Positions 24,189 through 33,130 of a DNA stretch of 64,000 bases are shown piece by piece (positions within the stretch are counted from its first letter, which is position 1; every line of letters starts with the position of its first letter). The DNA is from Chloroflexi bacterium UBA4730 (GTDB lineage Bacteria; Chloroflexota; Limnocylindria; P2-11E), in the NCBI GenBank assembly GCA_002404155.1, contig DHJC01000081.1, positions 50,868 to 114,867 of the forward strand, given 5' to 3'. The notes beneath the pieces were generated by a model. That model saw only the letters and a list, made by a program, of their open reading frames with translations, did no database searches and had not been told where the DNA came from. Both the position numbers and the translations under genes were made by a program.

Positions 24189-26234
24189 CTAGCGGAACGG
24201 CTCCGCGCGAGCCATCAGCTCGTCGAGCCCGGGCTCGTTCGGATCGCGTGGCTTGCCGGGGTGGATGATCGCCACCTGGCAGCCCTCGGCTGCCTCCACG
24301 AGCTCGCTGTACGTCCCTGCCGACTGGTCGGCGATGTACGCCTGCCGGTTCTCGTTGTACGCGAACATCCGGCCGTTGAGGGTCGTGCACTCGTTGCAGG
24401 TCGTGCAGCGCGGGGTCTCGATGTATGGATCGTCCGAGCCGTGCGCCTCACTCGCGGGCGCTTCCGCTGCCGCGGGCCGATCCTCCGCCGGAGCGGGTAC
24501 GGCCGGCGCGTCGGGCACTTGCGTCGCCGCGACCACGGATGCAGGCTCGGTGATCTCGCTCAGGCGGGCCCACGCGTCGGCAGTCCGCCGCGCGAGCCGT
24601 AGCAGCCGCTCGTCGACGACGAGCCGGCGCAAGCGGTCCTCCGCGTCGATCGCCCACACGAACGGCACGGTGTCCGTGCGATCCGCGGCGCCGTCGAGCC
24701 GGTCCGCGGCCGGCACGAGCTCCGCGGTCCATCCGGCCCGCGGCACCTCGGCGAAGCTCGAAGCGAGTGCGGGATCGCAAAGCGCGAAATCGACCGGTGT
24801 GAACGCGAGCCGCTCGCCGACCTGCTGCAGCTCGTCATCCGCGTACGTGAACGGGTGGACCGGCCACGGTCGCTCGGGCTGCGGGTCGCCATCGAGCGAG
24901 AGCCGATGGGCCAGGTCGGGTGCGGCCGACGGGTCGTACGTGAACGTCGGGAAAGCGCGCGACTCGGTCGCCGCTGCGGCCACGAGATACGGCGGGAGGC
25001 GCCCGCGATCGAGGACGCCGGGGAACACGCTCAGCAGCGCCGGGCCCGCGTACTCGAGCGCCGCGCGCACCCGCAGCGCCTGGCCGTACAGACCCGCGCT
25101 CGCCGACTGCAGCACGAACACGTCGCCGAGGCCCAACGCCGTCGTCGCGAGTCGGCCGCCGAGCCCGAACACGTCGTCGGTCTCCAGGAGGATCTTCATC
25201 GGCGCCCTGCCGGTGAGCGCCTCCATGAGTAGGGCCCGGGTGGTCCCATCGCCGTCATCGGCGTCAGCGCGCACGAGATAGCTGGGGAAGCGCGCGACGT
25301 CCTCGCGAGCCAGCGCGGTCTGGTCGAAATCGGCAAAGTACGGATCATGCGTGGCCTCGACGTACGCACCCGCGAGCTCGAGCTCGGCGACGCTGATCGC
25401 GCGGACGAGGTCGGCCATGAGCGGCAGCCGCTCGCGGAACGCCGCCAGGGCGACGTCCACGCGACGGAACGAGAAGCTCCGGGCGCGGTCACCGAAGAAG
25501 GGCTGCGCCTGCAGGACCGTGAGCGTCGACGCGATGCGCCGCCGCCGCGACTCCGGGAGCCCGATCGGGCCCGACGGCTTCGCGAGGAGCCGGGCCATCG
25601 CGTCGAAGTCGAAGAGCTCCTGGTGCCGCGCGCCGATGCCGGCCCGGAGCGCCGGCGCGCTCCGCCCGGCCTCCGAGCGCAGGAAGTCCGCGCGGACGAG
25701 CTGGGACAGCCGGGCGACGAGCCCGTCGATGTCGCGCCGCATCGCCTCCGCCCTGCGCGCTTCGACGGCGTGCCAGAGGTGGGTCACCAGGCGCGCGGGC
25801 AGCTCGGCGTCGCAGTCCACGATCTGGCCTGCGATCCGGAGCGCCGCCCGCAGGGGCAGGAGGTCGCGGCGGACCTGCTCGCCGTCCTTCGTGACGAGCC
25901 GCGCGACGGCCTCGTCCCACAGGGCGTCGACCGTGCCGTCCGAGCCGCCGGCGAGGAGCGCGCGGATCTCGCGCTCGACGCGGCGCAGGAGCCGGCGCGC
26001 CCGATCACGCTCGAGTCCGCCAGACGCGATCGCGTCGAGGATGCCGTCGAAGAGGCCGGACAGGGACACCACCGAGGGGTCGCCGTCCGTCAGCACGAGC
26101 GGGAAGTCGTAGCGCAGCCGGGTCAGGTCGCCGAACCGCGCGAAGAGCGCCGGACGGAGGCCGCGATCCGCGATCGGCGCCAGGGTGGCGCCCGCCCGAC
26201 GACCGGTGAGATGGAAGAACCGAGGCTCATCCAT
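24189..26234 (-). CDS. Large protein of unknown function with C-terminal ferredoxin-like [4Fe-4S] domain
   Basis: A 681-residue protein that I do not recognise over its first about 590 residues, which are alpha-rich and alanine/arginine-rich with segments such as MDEPRFFHLTGRRAGATLAP and PIGLPESRRRRIASTLTVLQ. There are no obvious membrane helices. A linker rich in Ala/Pro/Glu (about 570-605) precedes a C-terminal domain with Cys at 610, 613, 616 and 652 (CTTCNEC and EGCQVAIIHPGKP), the spacing of a single [4Fe-4S] ferredoxin. ATG 26234 overlaps the korB stop (TGATG), so it is produced with KorA/KorB. It is probably a dedicated electron acceptor or scaffold for that enzyme; this is inference from position and the cluster motif. 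Confidence 0.65.
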   Translation of the reverse strand: MDEPRFFHLTGRRAGATLAPIADRGLRPALFARFGDLTRLRYDFPLVLTDGDPSVVSLSGLFDGILDAIASGGLERDRARRLLRRVEREIRALLAGGSDGTVDALWDEAVARLVTKDGEQVRRDLLPLRAALRIAGQIVDCDAELPARLVTHLWHAVEARRAEAMRRDIDGLVARLSQLVRADFLRSEAGRSAPALRAGIGARHQELFDFDAMARLLAKPSGPIGLPESRRRRIASTLTVLQAQPFFGDRARSFSFRRVDVALAAFRERLPLMADLVRAISVAELELAGAYVEATHDPYFADFDQTALAREDVARFPSYLVRADADDGDGTTRALLMEALTGRAPMKILLETDDVFGLGGRLATTALGLGDVFVLQSASAGLYGQALRVRAALEYAGPALLSVFPGVLDRGRLPPYLVAAAATESRAFPTFTYDPSAAPDLAHRLSLDGDPQPERPWPVHPFTYADDELQQVGERLAFTPVDFALCDPALASSFAEVPRAGWTAELVPAADRLDGAADRTDTVPFVWAIDAEDRLRRLVVDERLLRLARRTADAWARLSEITEPASVVAATQVPDAPAVPAPAEDRPAAAEAPASEAHGSDDPYIETPRCTTCNECTTLNGRMFAYNENRQAYIADQSAGTYSELVEAAEGCQVAIIHPGKPRDPNEPGLDELMARAEPFR

Positions 26235-27211
26235 CACGGCGTCGCCGCGTCCTCGGGCCAGATGGTGAACCGGTCGAGCTCGGCCTCGAGGCCGCGGCGC
26301 ACGCGCTCGACGGTGCGCAGCTCGCCGACGTGGCGCAGTTCCTCGTACCGCGGGACCGCGGGATCCCGATAGAGGATGCCGACCGGGAGCGGGTCCTCGA
26401 CCTCGGCGATCGCGCGCGCGGCCGCGCGGTCCGATGGATCGTGCGCGCGGACGTTCGGGTACACCTTCGCGAGCGCCGGACCCACCGTCACCCCGTCCGC
26501 GTGGGACAAGAGGAGCATCCGTTTCGGGTCCTGGATCCAGGGATCGAACAGCCCGGGCATGAACTCGGGGCACCGCTGGAGGATGCGGACGAAGCTCAGG
26601 CCCTTGTGCCGGTACGCGGCCGAAATGACCTGGTAGAGGAGATCGGGGATCCAGTCCACCGCCTGCGCAACAAACGACGCGGTCTGCACGCCGAGCGTGA
26701 TGGTGAGCGGGTTGAGTGGGGCGAGGACCGAGCCCATCGGCGTGGTGTTGCTCTTCGTCCCGAGCGGCGAGGTCGGCGACGCCTGCTTCTTCGTCAGCCC
26801 GTAGATGTGGTTGTCGTGGAGCAGGACGGTGAGGTCCACGTTGTAGCGGAGCGCGTGGAGCCAGTGCGCGGCGCCGATGCTCAGACAGTCGCCATCGCCG
26901 GTGCTCACGAACACGCTCAGGTCCGGCCGGGAAAGCTTCACGCCCTCAGCGATCGGGAGCGCGCGGCCGTGCGTCCCGTGGAACCCGTACGTGTTCATGT
27001 AATGTGGCAGCCGGCTGGAGCAGCCGATACCGGAAACGAAGACGGTCTTCTCGGGCGCGAGATCCTCGTCCCGGCAGAGCCGCTGCATCGCGGTGAGGAT
27101 CGCGTTGTCGCCGCAGCCGTTGCACCACCGCGGGACGAGCTCCGAGCGGTAGTCGGCGAGGTCGTGGTGGGCCTCCGCCGTGCGGAGGAGACAATCGGCG
27201 ACGGGGATCAT
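26234..27211 (-). CDS. korB: 2-oxoacid:ferredoxin oxidoreductase beta subunit (probably 2-oxoglutarate)
   Basis: A 325-residue TPP-binding subunit. The cluster-binding segment PRWCNGCGDNAIL (about 28-40) is followed by GIGCSSRLPHYMNTYGFHGT, HGRALPIAEGVKL and the TPP motif STGDGDCLSIGAAHW with the later HDNHIYGLTKKQ. It has the KorB-type length and the GFHGTHGRALP signature common in 2-oxoglutarate enzymes. It overlaps korA by ATGA and the unknown ferredoxin-domain gene by TGATG. The enzyme interconverts 2-oxoglutarate and succinyl-CoA with ferredoxin. Other 2-oxoacids cannot be excluded. Confidence 0.85.
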   Translation of the reverse strand: MIPVADCLLRTAEAHHDLADYRSELVPRWCNGCGDNAILTAMQRLCRDEDLAPEKTVFVSGIGCSSRLPHYMNTYGFHGTHGRALPIAEGVKLSRPDLSVFVSTGDGDCLSIGAAHWLHALRYNVDLTVLLHDNHIYGLTKKQASPTSPLGTKSNTTPMGSVLAPLNPLTITLGVQTASFVAQAVDWIPDLLYQVISAAYRHKGLSFVRILQRCPEFMPGLFDPWIQDPKRMLLLSHADGVTVGPALAKVYPNVRAHDPSDRAAARAIAEVEDPLPVGILYRDPAVPRYEELRHVGELRTVERVRRGLEAELDRFTIWPEDAATP

Positions 27212-29106
27212 CCGCGCTTCTCTTTCGCGAGCTCGTCGAGCAGCGCGGCGCGGATCGTCCCCGGCTTGAATGGCCGGCCCCGCGACTCGGTCCAGCAGCC
27301 CACGTCGACGAGGTAGCGCGACCGGAGGAGCATCGCGAGCGCGGCGTAGCGCCGGTTGTCTTCGTCGATGAGCGCGTCGTCGGGCGAGTCGGACCAGTTC
27401 GCTTCGACCGTGATGACACGCGCGAAGCGCCGGAGGATCTCGCCGATCCCCGACGGCAATGGCTGGATGAACCGCAGGTGCAGCGACGCCACGCGGTGTC
27501 CCTCGGCCCGCAAGCCCGCGACGGCCTCCTCGATCGCGCCCTTCGTGCTGCCCCAGCCGACGACGAGGAGATCGCCGTCCGGATCGCCGAACACCTCCGG
27601 GCAGGTCAGGGTCCGCTGGAGGGCGGCGAGCTTGAGGCTCCGGTGGCGAAGGCCGTCCTCGTTGCTCGCGGCGTCGTACGCGACGTGGCTGTCTCGGTCG
27701 TGCGCGATGCCGGTGACCGTGTGCATCCCGCCCGGCTGGCCGGGGATGAAGCGCCGGAAGATCCCGGTGGCCTCGTCCCAGTCGTATGGCCTCGCGCCCT
27801 CGGGCACGGGGCTCTGGTCGACGGGTGGCGCGAGCCAGTCCTCGCTGAAGGCCGGGCGCGGGAACGGCTGCTGCGCCGTCGCGAGGCTCCCGTCCGAGAG
27901 CACGATGACCACCGTGTTGAAGGTCTCCGCGATCCGGCGCGCGGTGATCATCGCGTAGAAGCAGTCCTCGATGCCGCTCACCGCGAGCACGATCTTCGGC
28001 GCGTCGCCGTGCGTGCCGAACAGCGCGCTCAGCAGGTCGCCCTGCTCCGGCTTCGTCGGCTGGCCGGTGCTCGGACCGCCGCGCTGCACATCCACGACGA
28101 CGAGCGGGATCTCGGCCATGACCGCGAGGCCGATGCCCTCCTGCTTCAGTGAGTAGCCCGGTCCGGAGGTGATCGTCACGGCGCACTTCCCCGCGTACGA
28201 CGCGCCGATGGCGAACGCGCAGGCCGCGATCTCATCCTCGGCCTGGTGCACGAGCCCGCCGACCGTCTCGAAGAGCTCGGTGAGATGCTGCGAGACGGAC
28301 GTCGCGGGCGTGATCGGGTACATCGCGCAGATCTCCATGCCCGACGCGAGGATCCCGAGGGCGAGGGCGGCGTTCCCGTTCATGACGACCTGCGGCTCGG
28401 TGATCTGCGCCGTCGGGATGGTGAACGCGAAGTCGAGGTGCTCCTCGGCCCAGGCCCAGCCGGCCTCGAGGAGTCGGACGTTGGTCGCGATCACCTTCGC
28501 GTCCTTCTTGCCGAAGGTGAGCGCGATCTGCTCGCGGCCCAGCCCGAGATCGAGGTGGTAGACGCTGCAAAGCATCCCGAGCACGAACATGTTCTTGCCG
28601 CGGCGCGGATCCGGCACGAGCTTGCGGCACTCGCGGTCCATCGGGATCTCGATGACCCGGTAGCCGCGCGCGACGAGGTCGGCGTGGGCCGCGGCGTACG
28701 CCTGGGCGACGGCGGGATCGCGGTCCTCGCGCCACATGCTCTCGAGCAGCACGAGGCAGCCCGGCTTGAGCTCGCCCTCCGCCACGCGCCCGATGAGCAC
28801 CTGCTCGTTGAATGCGACGACGAGGTCGGCCTCGTCGCCGCCGTTGGTGATCCGGCCGCCGCCGAGCCGGATCCGGTTGCCGCTCGCGCCCGCGACGCTC
28901 CGCGCGGGCGGCTGGATCTCAGCCGGGATGATCTCCAAAGTCCAGATCCCGTGGCCTGAGCGCGCCGCGATCGCCGCGAAGGCCTGCCCGCAGCGCTGTG
29001 CACCCTCACCCGAGTCGCTCAGCACCTCGACGATGTGCTCGGCGACCGCGGTCACGCGGCGGCGCGGCGCGGTCGAGGCGGTCTCCAGAAGGAGTGTCTC
29101 GCTCAT
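27208..29106 (-). CDS. korA: 2-oxoacid:ferredoxin oxidoreductase, fused gamma-alpha subunit
   Basis: A 632-residue KorA-type fusion. The N-terminal gamma domain (about 20-215) includes RCGQAFAAIAARSGHGIWTL and KNMFVLGMLCSVYHLDLGL. The alpha domain (about 240-632) includes GNAALALGILASGMEICAMY, PITPATSVSQHLTELFETVG, SGPGYSLKQEGIGLAVMAEI and QRGGPSTGQPTKPEQGDLL, all standard for 2-oxoglutarate/2-oxoacid:ferredoxin oxidoreductases. ATG 29106 overlaps the nfnB stop. With KorB it forms the catalytic unit. Being encoded behind an Nfn pair, its ferredoxin electrons can be exchanged with NAD(P)H. Confidence 0.9.
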   Translation of the reverse strand: MSETLLLETASTAPRRRVTAVAEHIVEVLSDSGEGAQRCGQAFAAIAARSGHGIWTLEIIPAEIQPPARSVAGASGNRIRLGGGRITNGGDEADLVVAFNEQVLIGRVAEGELKPGCLVLLESMWREDRDPAVAQAYAAAHADLVARGYRVIEIPMDRECRKLVPDPRRGKNMFVLGMLCSVYHLDLGLGREQIALTFGKKDAKVIATNVRLLEAGWAWAEEHLDFAFTIPTAQITEPQVVMNGNAALALGILASGMEICAMYPITPATSVSQHLTELFETVGGLVHQAEDEIAACAFAIGASYAGKCAVTITSGPGYSLKQEGIGLAVMAEIPLVVVDVQRGGPSTGQPTKPEQGDLLSALFGTHGDAPKIVLAVSGIEDCFYAMITARRIAETFNTVVIVLSDGSLATAQQPFPRPAFSEDWLAPPVDQSPVPEGARPYDWDEATGIFRRFIPGQPGGMHTVTGIAHDRDSHVAYDAASNEDGLRHRSLKLAALQRTLTCPEVFGDPDGDLLVVGWGSTKGAIEEAVAGLRAEGHRVASLHLRFIQPLPSGIGEILRRFARVITVEANWSDSPDDALIDEDNRRYAALAMLLRSRYLVDVGCWTESRGRPFKPGTIRAALLDELAKEKRG

Positions 29107-30599
29107 GCGACACGCACCCGCGCGTGGTCCCGCTGGTCCGCGGCAAAGCCGAAGAGCCCGGCATCGCCGGCGGGCGCGTACGGGACGTCGGGGTCGGCAA
29201 GGCCGAGGTACCGCTTCATCGCCGCGGCCGCACGCCGCCCAGCGCCCATCGCCTCGATGACCGTCGCCGCACCCGTGACGATGTCGCCCCCGGCGAACAC
29301 GCCCTGCATGGACGTCGCCAGCTCCTCGTCGACCTCGATGTATCCGCGCTTGTCGAGGCGGAGCTTCGCGGTCTGGCCGAGGATCGGGTTGGCGTTCGTC
29401 CCGATCGCGAAGACGACCGTGTCGCATTCGAGCTCGATCTCGCTGCCAGGGACGGGCACCGGACGGCGGCGGCCCGAAGCGTCGGGCTCCCCGAGCTCCA
29501 TCCGCTGGCAGCGCAGCCCGCGCACACCGCGCTTGCCGTCGTCCAGGATCTCGACCGGGTCAGTGAGCCAGTGGAACGTGATGCCCTCCTGCTCGGCGTG
29601 GTGGAGCTCCTCAGCGCGCGCAGGCGCTTCGTCCCGCGACCGCCGGTAGACGCACAGCACCTCCTCGGCGCCGAGGCGCAGGCAGACGCGCATCGCGTCC
29701 ATCGCGGTGTTCCCCGCGCCGATGACCGCGACGCGGCGGCCCACGCCGAGCGGCGTGTCGCGCTCGGGGAACTCGCGCGCTCGCATGAGATTGCAGCGGG
29801 TGAGCAGCTCGTTCGCCGAGATCACGCCATTGAGGGACTCACCCGGGATGTCCGCGAAGGTCGGCGCGCCCGCGCCAACGCCGATGAACACCGCGTCGAA
29901 CCCCATCTCGCCGACGAGCTGGTCGAGCGTGAAGAGACGGCCGATGACCGTGTTGCAGCGGAACGTGATGCCGAGGCGTGTGAGCTTCGCGATCTCCGCG
30001 TCAACGACCTCGTTCGGGAGGCGGAAGTCGGGGATCCCGTAGCGGAGCACGCCGCCCGGCTGCTGGAACGCCTCGAAGACAGTCACCGCGCAGCCGGCCT
30101 TCGCCAGGTCAGCGGCGCAGGCCATGCCCGCCGGTCCCGAGCCGACGATCGCGACCGTGAAGGCGCAGGGCTCGATGTCCGGCCGGCTGGACCACCCCTC
30201 CGCGATCGCGCGGTCGCCAACGAACCGCTCGAGACGTCCGATCGCGACCGGCTCGAGCGACTGGCCGACCGTGCACACACCCTCGCACTGCGTCTCCTGC
30301 GGGCAGACCCGCCCGCAGATCGCGGGCAACAGCGTCGTGCCGGTCAGGACGTCGTACGCACCGCGGACGTCACCCTCGCCGATCTGACGGATGAAGCCGG
30401 GAATGTCGATGCCGACCGGGCACCCGCGGACGCACGGCTCGTCGGGGCAGAAGAGGCAGCGCTCGGATTCGCGGACGGCCTCGTCGAGCGTGTAGCCGCA
30501 GGTGACCTCGGCGAAGTCGCGCGCGCGCTCGGCCGCGGGCCGTTCCACCATCGGCGTGCGCCCCTGCGGGATCGATCGGATGGTGCGCTTCTTCGCCAT
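29103..30599 (-). CDS. nfnB: NfnB/GltD-like FAD-NAD(P) oxidoreductase (transhydrogenase large subunit), copy 2
   Basis: A 498-residue paralogue of the protein encoded at 16670-18064. Iron-sulfur motifs are CLFCPDEPCVRGCPVG and CGRVCPQETQCEGVC, FAD motif GSGPAGMACAADLA, NADP motif GAGNTAMDAMRVCL, and a C-terminal GGDIVTGAATVIEAMGAGRR. About 30 extra C-terminal residues relative to copy 1 are unstructured in appearance. It lies 3 bp after nfnA and overlaps korA. The two nfn pairs differ enough to be ancient paralogues and are each tied to a different 2-oxoacid oxidoreductase, which suggests specialisation, but this is not proven. Confidence 0.8.
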   Translation of the reverse strand: MAKKRTIRSIPQGRTPMVERPAAERARDFAEVTCGYTLDEAVRESERCLFCPDEPCVRGCPVGIDIPGFIRQIGEGDVRGAYDVLTGTTLLPAICGRVCPQETQCEGVCTVGQSLEPVAIGRLERFVGDRAIAEGWSSRPDIEPCAFTVAIVGSGPAGMACAADLAKAGCAVTVFEAFQQPGGVLRYGIPDFRLPNEVVDAEIAKLTRLGITFRCNTVIGRLFTLDQLVGEMGFDAVFIGVGAGAPTFADIPGESLNGVISANELLTRCNLMRAREFPERDTPLGVGRRVAVIGAGNTAMDAMRVCLRLGAEEVLCVYRRSRDEAPARAEELHHAEQEGITFHWLTDPVEILDDGKRGVRGLRCQRMELGEPDASGRRRPVPVPGSEIELECDTVVFAIGTNANPILGQTAKLRLDKRGYIEVDEELATSMQGVFAGGDIVTGAATVIEAMGAGRRAAAAMKRYLGLADPDVPYAPAGDAGLFGFAADQRDHARVRVA

Positions 30600-30602
30600 C
30601 GG

Positions 30603-31478
30603 CTACGGCACGCTCGGCGCGGATTCGATCCGGCAGCCCTGCTGCCAGCGCTCGAGGGCGATCTTCTCTTCCGGCTTGAAGCGCGCCAGCCGGAACATCA
30701 GATCGTCGAAGTCGACCTGATGCGCGTCGAACTCCGGGCCGTCAACGCAGGCGAAGCGCGTCCGCCCGCCGACCTTGACCCGGCAGCCGCCGCACATCCC
30801 GGTGCCGTCGACCATGATCGGGTTCAGGCTGACGACGGTGTGGATGCCCAGGGCACGGGTGACCTCCGCGCAGCCGCGCATCATGATCGGCGGCCCGATC
30901 GCGATGAGCTCGTCGATGTCCGGATGCGCCGCGGTCGCTTGCTTGATGCCGTCGGTGACCAATCCCTTGATCCCGACCGAGCCGTCGTCGCTGCAGATGA
31001 TGAATTCGTCGCAGACGGCCCGGAATTTGTCCTCCCAGAAGACGAGGGTCTTGTTCCGGAACCCGATGACCCCGATGACGTACGCGCCGCGCTCCTTCAG
31101 CGCGCGCGCCTGCGGGTAGATCGGCGCGACTCCGAGGCCGCCGCCGACGCAGACGACCGTCTTCGCCGTGCCGATCTCGCTCGGCCGGCCGAGCGGTCCG
31201 ACCAACGCGTACAGGGAAGATCCCGGCCGCAGGCCGGCCTGCATCTCCCTCGTCGTCTTTCCCATCGCCTGGATGACGAGGGTGATCGTCCCCCGGTCGC
31301 GATCGAAGTCGGCGATCGTCAGGGGCACCCGCTCCCCCTCCGGGTGGGACATCACGATCACGAACTGGCCCGGCCGAGCGGCCCGTGCCAGATCCGGCTC
31401 GCGGATCTCAAGGAGGTAGGTGACGTCGGAGAAGTCCTCGCGTCCGACGATGTCGTATGCCACGTCTGCGACAGACAT
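30603..31478 (-). CDS. nfnA: NfnA/SudB-like ferredoxin-NAD(P) reductase subunit, copy 2
   Basis: A 291-residue FNR-superfamily subunit: FAD barrel segment RAARPGQFVIVMSHPEGERV, NAD-binding segment TVVCVGGGLGVAPIYPQARA and [2Fe-2S] motif MCGGCRVKVGGRTRFACVDG (about 231-250). First gene of the nfnA-nfnB-korA-korB-ferredoxin-domain operon. A strong terminator stands about 30 bp upstream of its start, so it must have its own promoter in the short space before 31478 or overlapping that terminator. Partner of the copy 2 NfnB. Confidence 0.85.
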   Translation of the reverse strand: MSVADVAYDIVGREDFSDVTYLLEIREPDLARAARPGQFVIVMSHPEGERVPLTIADFDRDRGTITLVIQAMGKTTREMQAGLRPGSSLYALVGPLGRPSEIGTAKTVVCVGGGLGVAPIYPQARALKERGAYVIGVIGFRNKTLVFWEDKFRAVCDEFIICSDDGSVGIKGLVTDGIKQATAAHPDIDELIAIGPPIMMRGCAEVTRALGIHTVVSLNPIMVDGTGMCGGCRVKVGGRTRFACVDGPEFDAHQVDFDDLMFRLARFKPEEKIALERWQQGCRIESAPSVP

Positions 31479-31509
31479 TGGACTGAAGTGTTGTCAGTCT
31501 TGTGTCAGG

Positions 31510-31529
31510 AAAAAGGGCCGAACGGCCCT
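31510..31529 (-). terminator. Intrinsic terminator before the nfn-kor operon
   Basis: On the minus strand, AGGGCCG (31529-31523) and CGGCCCT (31520-31514) pair in a 7-bp stem around two bases, and TTTTT follows. This is the clearest rho-independent terminator in the window, ending the glnII / small-gene transcript. Confidence 0.8.
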
Positions 31530-31564
31530 GATCTCCGGGCCGTGTCCGAGTGGGGCGGGCCTAC

Positions 31565-31747
31565 CTAGTCGCCGGCGATCGTGTAACCCCCACGCAACTC
31601 CGCGAGCCACTCCTCGAGGAGCTTGCCGAGGCGGTCCGTGGGCGGCTGGGCCACGCGCGAAACGTGCCGGAAGCGCGGAGGCTCAGGCAGCGGGCGGGCG
31701 AGGAAGTGCGTGGAGCGCAGCGGTTTGGGCGCGAGGTCCCTGCGCAT
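31565..31747 (-). CDS. Small protein of unknown function downstream of glnII
   Basis: A 60-residue protein starting MRRDLAPKPLRSTHFLARPL, supported by GGAGGG about 7 bp before ATG 31747. It has a proline/arginine-rich first half and a helical end, RLGKLLEEWLAELRGGYTIA. It sits between the glutamine synthetase gene and a good terminator on the same strand, so it is probably the last cistron of that transcript, though a weaker hairpin separates them. No family is recognised. An involvement in nitrogen metabolism would be guesswork. Confidence 0.5.
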   Translation of the reverse strand: MRRDLAPKPLRSTHFLARPLPEPPRFRHVSRVAQPPTDRLGKLLEEWLAELRGGYTIAGD

Positions 31748-31838
31748 GGGCGTTCCCTCCAGCGGCGGGCACAGTCGTCCCGAGGTCGTTTGTCTGGCGG
31801 CAGTGTCCGCGCGCGGACGAGGGCTGGATAGGGTCGGA

Positions 31839-31858
31839 CGGCCCGTCAAAATGGGCCG
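31839..31858 (-). terminator. Hairpin after glnII
   Basis: CGGCCC (31839-31844) and GGGCCG (31853-31858) form a 6-bp stem with an AT-rich 8-nt loop, 60 bp past the glnII stop. There is no T-tract. It may attenuate transcription into the small downstream gene or stabilise the glnII message. Confidence 0.4.
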
Positions 31859-31918
31859 AACGTTCGCGTACGCTCGACCGGGAGGCACAGCCCGCCCCGT
31901 CGCACGAGGGACGAGGCT

Positions 31919-32995
31919 TTAGGCGGCGCTCCGCTTCGCCTTCGCTCGCGCCTTCGCGGGACGCTCCGCGGCCGTGAGCAGCGTCGGCCGCCGCCGCTCG
32001 GCCGCGCCGCACACGGTCTCGATGATCAGCCGGGTCACGACGTACGGATCGCAGTTCGCGTTCGGCCGGCGGTCCTCGATGTAGCCCTTCTTGTCGCGCG
32101 CGACCTGCCACGGGATCCGCACGGAGGCGCCGCGGTTCGACACGCCGTAGCTGAACTCTTTGTACGACGCGGTCTCGTGCAGGCCGGTGAGGCGCTCCTC
32201 GATCGCGTACCCGTAGTTCTGGATGTGCAGGTCATGGCGCGACTTCAACGCCTCGGCCGCGGCGACGCACGCGTCGTAGTTCGAGCGCATCGTCTTCGTC
32301 GAGAAGTTCGTGTGTGCGCCAGCGCCGTTCCAGTCGCCGCGCACGGGCTTCGGATGGAGCGTCGCGCTGATGCCGAAGTCCTCGGCCACGCGGTAGAGCA
32401 GCCAGCGCGCGATCCACATCTGGTCCCCGATCTCCGGGGCCGTGATGGGGCCGATCTGGAACTCCCATTGTCCGGGCATGACCTCGCCGTTGATGCCGGC
32501 GATCCTCAGGCCCGCGCGGACACACGCGTCGAGGTGCGCCTCTACGACCTCGCGGCCGAAGACCTCGTCCGCGCCGACGCCGCAGTAGTAGCCGCCCTGC
32601 GGCGGCGGGAAGCCGTTCTCCGGGAAGCCGAGCGGGCGAGAGCCGTCAAAGAACGTGTACTCCTGCTCGATCCCGAACCACGTCTCGTCGCTCGCGTACT
32701 TCTTCGCCATCGCCGCGTTCGCGGCGCGGGTGTTCGTCGGGTGCGGCGTCATATCCGTGAGGAGGACCTCCGTCATGACCAGCTTGTTCTCGCCGCCGCG
32801 GACCGGGTCCGGACACACGAACACGGGCTTGAGGACGCAATCGGAGTTCGCACCCGGCGCCTGGTTCGTGCTCGATCCGTCGAAGCCCCAGATCGGCGGC
32901 GGCTCACCGATGGGCACGACCTTGGCCTTGGAACGGAGCTTCGCGGTCGGCTTCGAGCCGTCGATCCAGATGTACTCGGCGCGATACACGCTCAT
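31919..32995 (-). CDS. glnII: Glutamine synthetase, type II (eukaryotic-like)
   Basis: A 358-residue enzyme, the size of GSII rather than the about 470 residues of GlnA (GSI). Features in order: MSVYRAEYIWIDGSKPTAKL, the GFDGSSTNQA latch, FGIEQEYTFF with the metal-binding Glu, PQGGYYCGVG, NGEVMPGQWEFQIGP, and GDWNGAGAHTNFSTKTMR with the substrate loop, then SNRGASVRIP. It condenses ammonia and glutamate with ATP. ATG 32995 follows GGGAGG by about 8 bp. The frame's earlier in-frame start at 33076 is unlikely. GSII lacks the adenylylation loop of GSI, so control is probably transcriptional. Confidence 0.93.
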   Translation of the reverse strand: MSVYRAEYIWIDGSKPTAKLRSKAKVVPIGEPPPIWGFDGSSTNQAPGANSDCVLKPVFVCPDPVRGGENKLVMTEVLLTDMTPHPTNTRAANAAMAKKYASDETWFGIEQEYTFFDGSRPLGFPENGFPPPQGGYYCGVGADEVFGREVVEAHLDACVRAGLRIAGINGEVMPGQWEFQIGPITAPEIGDQMWIARWLLYRVAEDFGISATLHPKPVRGDWNGAGAHTNFSTKTMRSNYDACVAAAEALKSRHDLHIQNYGYAIEERLTGLHETASYKEFSYGVSNRGASVRIPWQVARDKKGYIEDRRPNANCDPYVVTRLIIETVCGAAERRRPTLLTAAERPAKARAKAKRSAA

Positions 32996-33130
32996 GCCGA
33001 AACCTCCCTCTCTTGAATGGGGTCCGGCCGAGGCCGGCGACGCCGGGCTCGACCGCACGAACTGTAGTGACGGCACGTGAAACCCTCAGTTTCGGCAATG
33101 GCGCGGAATGGTGCGCGCTCGGTGTCGGCC

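Noticed and set aside
24254..25281. Plus-strand Ser/Ala-rich 342-residue frame
   Set aside because: Composition is typical of a shadow frame opposite the large ferredoxin-domain gene, and no domain is recognisable.
33001..33130. Riboswitch upstream of glnII
   Set aside because: The 5' region is only about 100 bp and GC-rich, and I see no recognisable aptamer core such as a glutamine riboswitch pattern.
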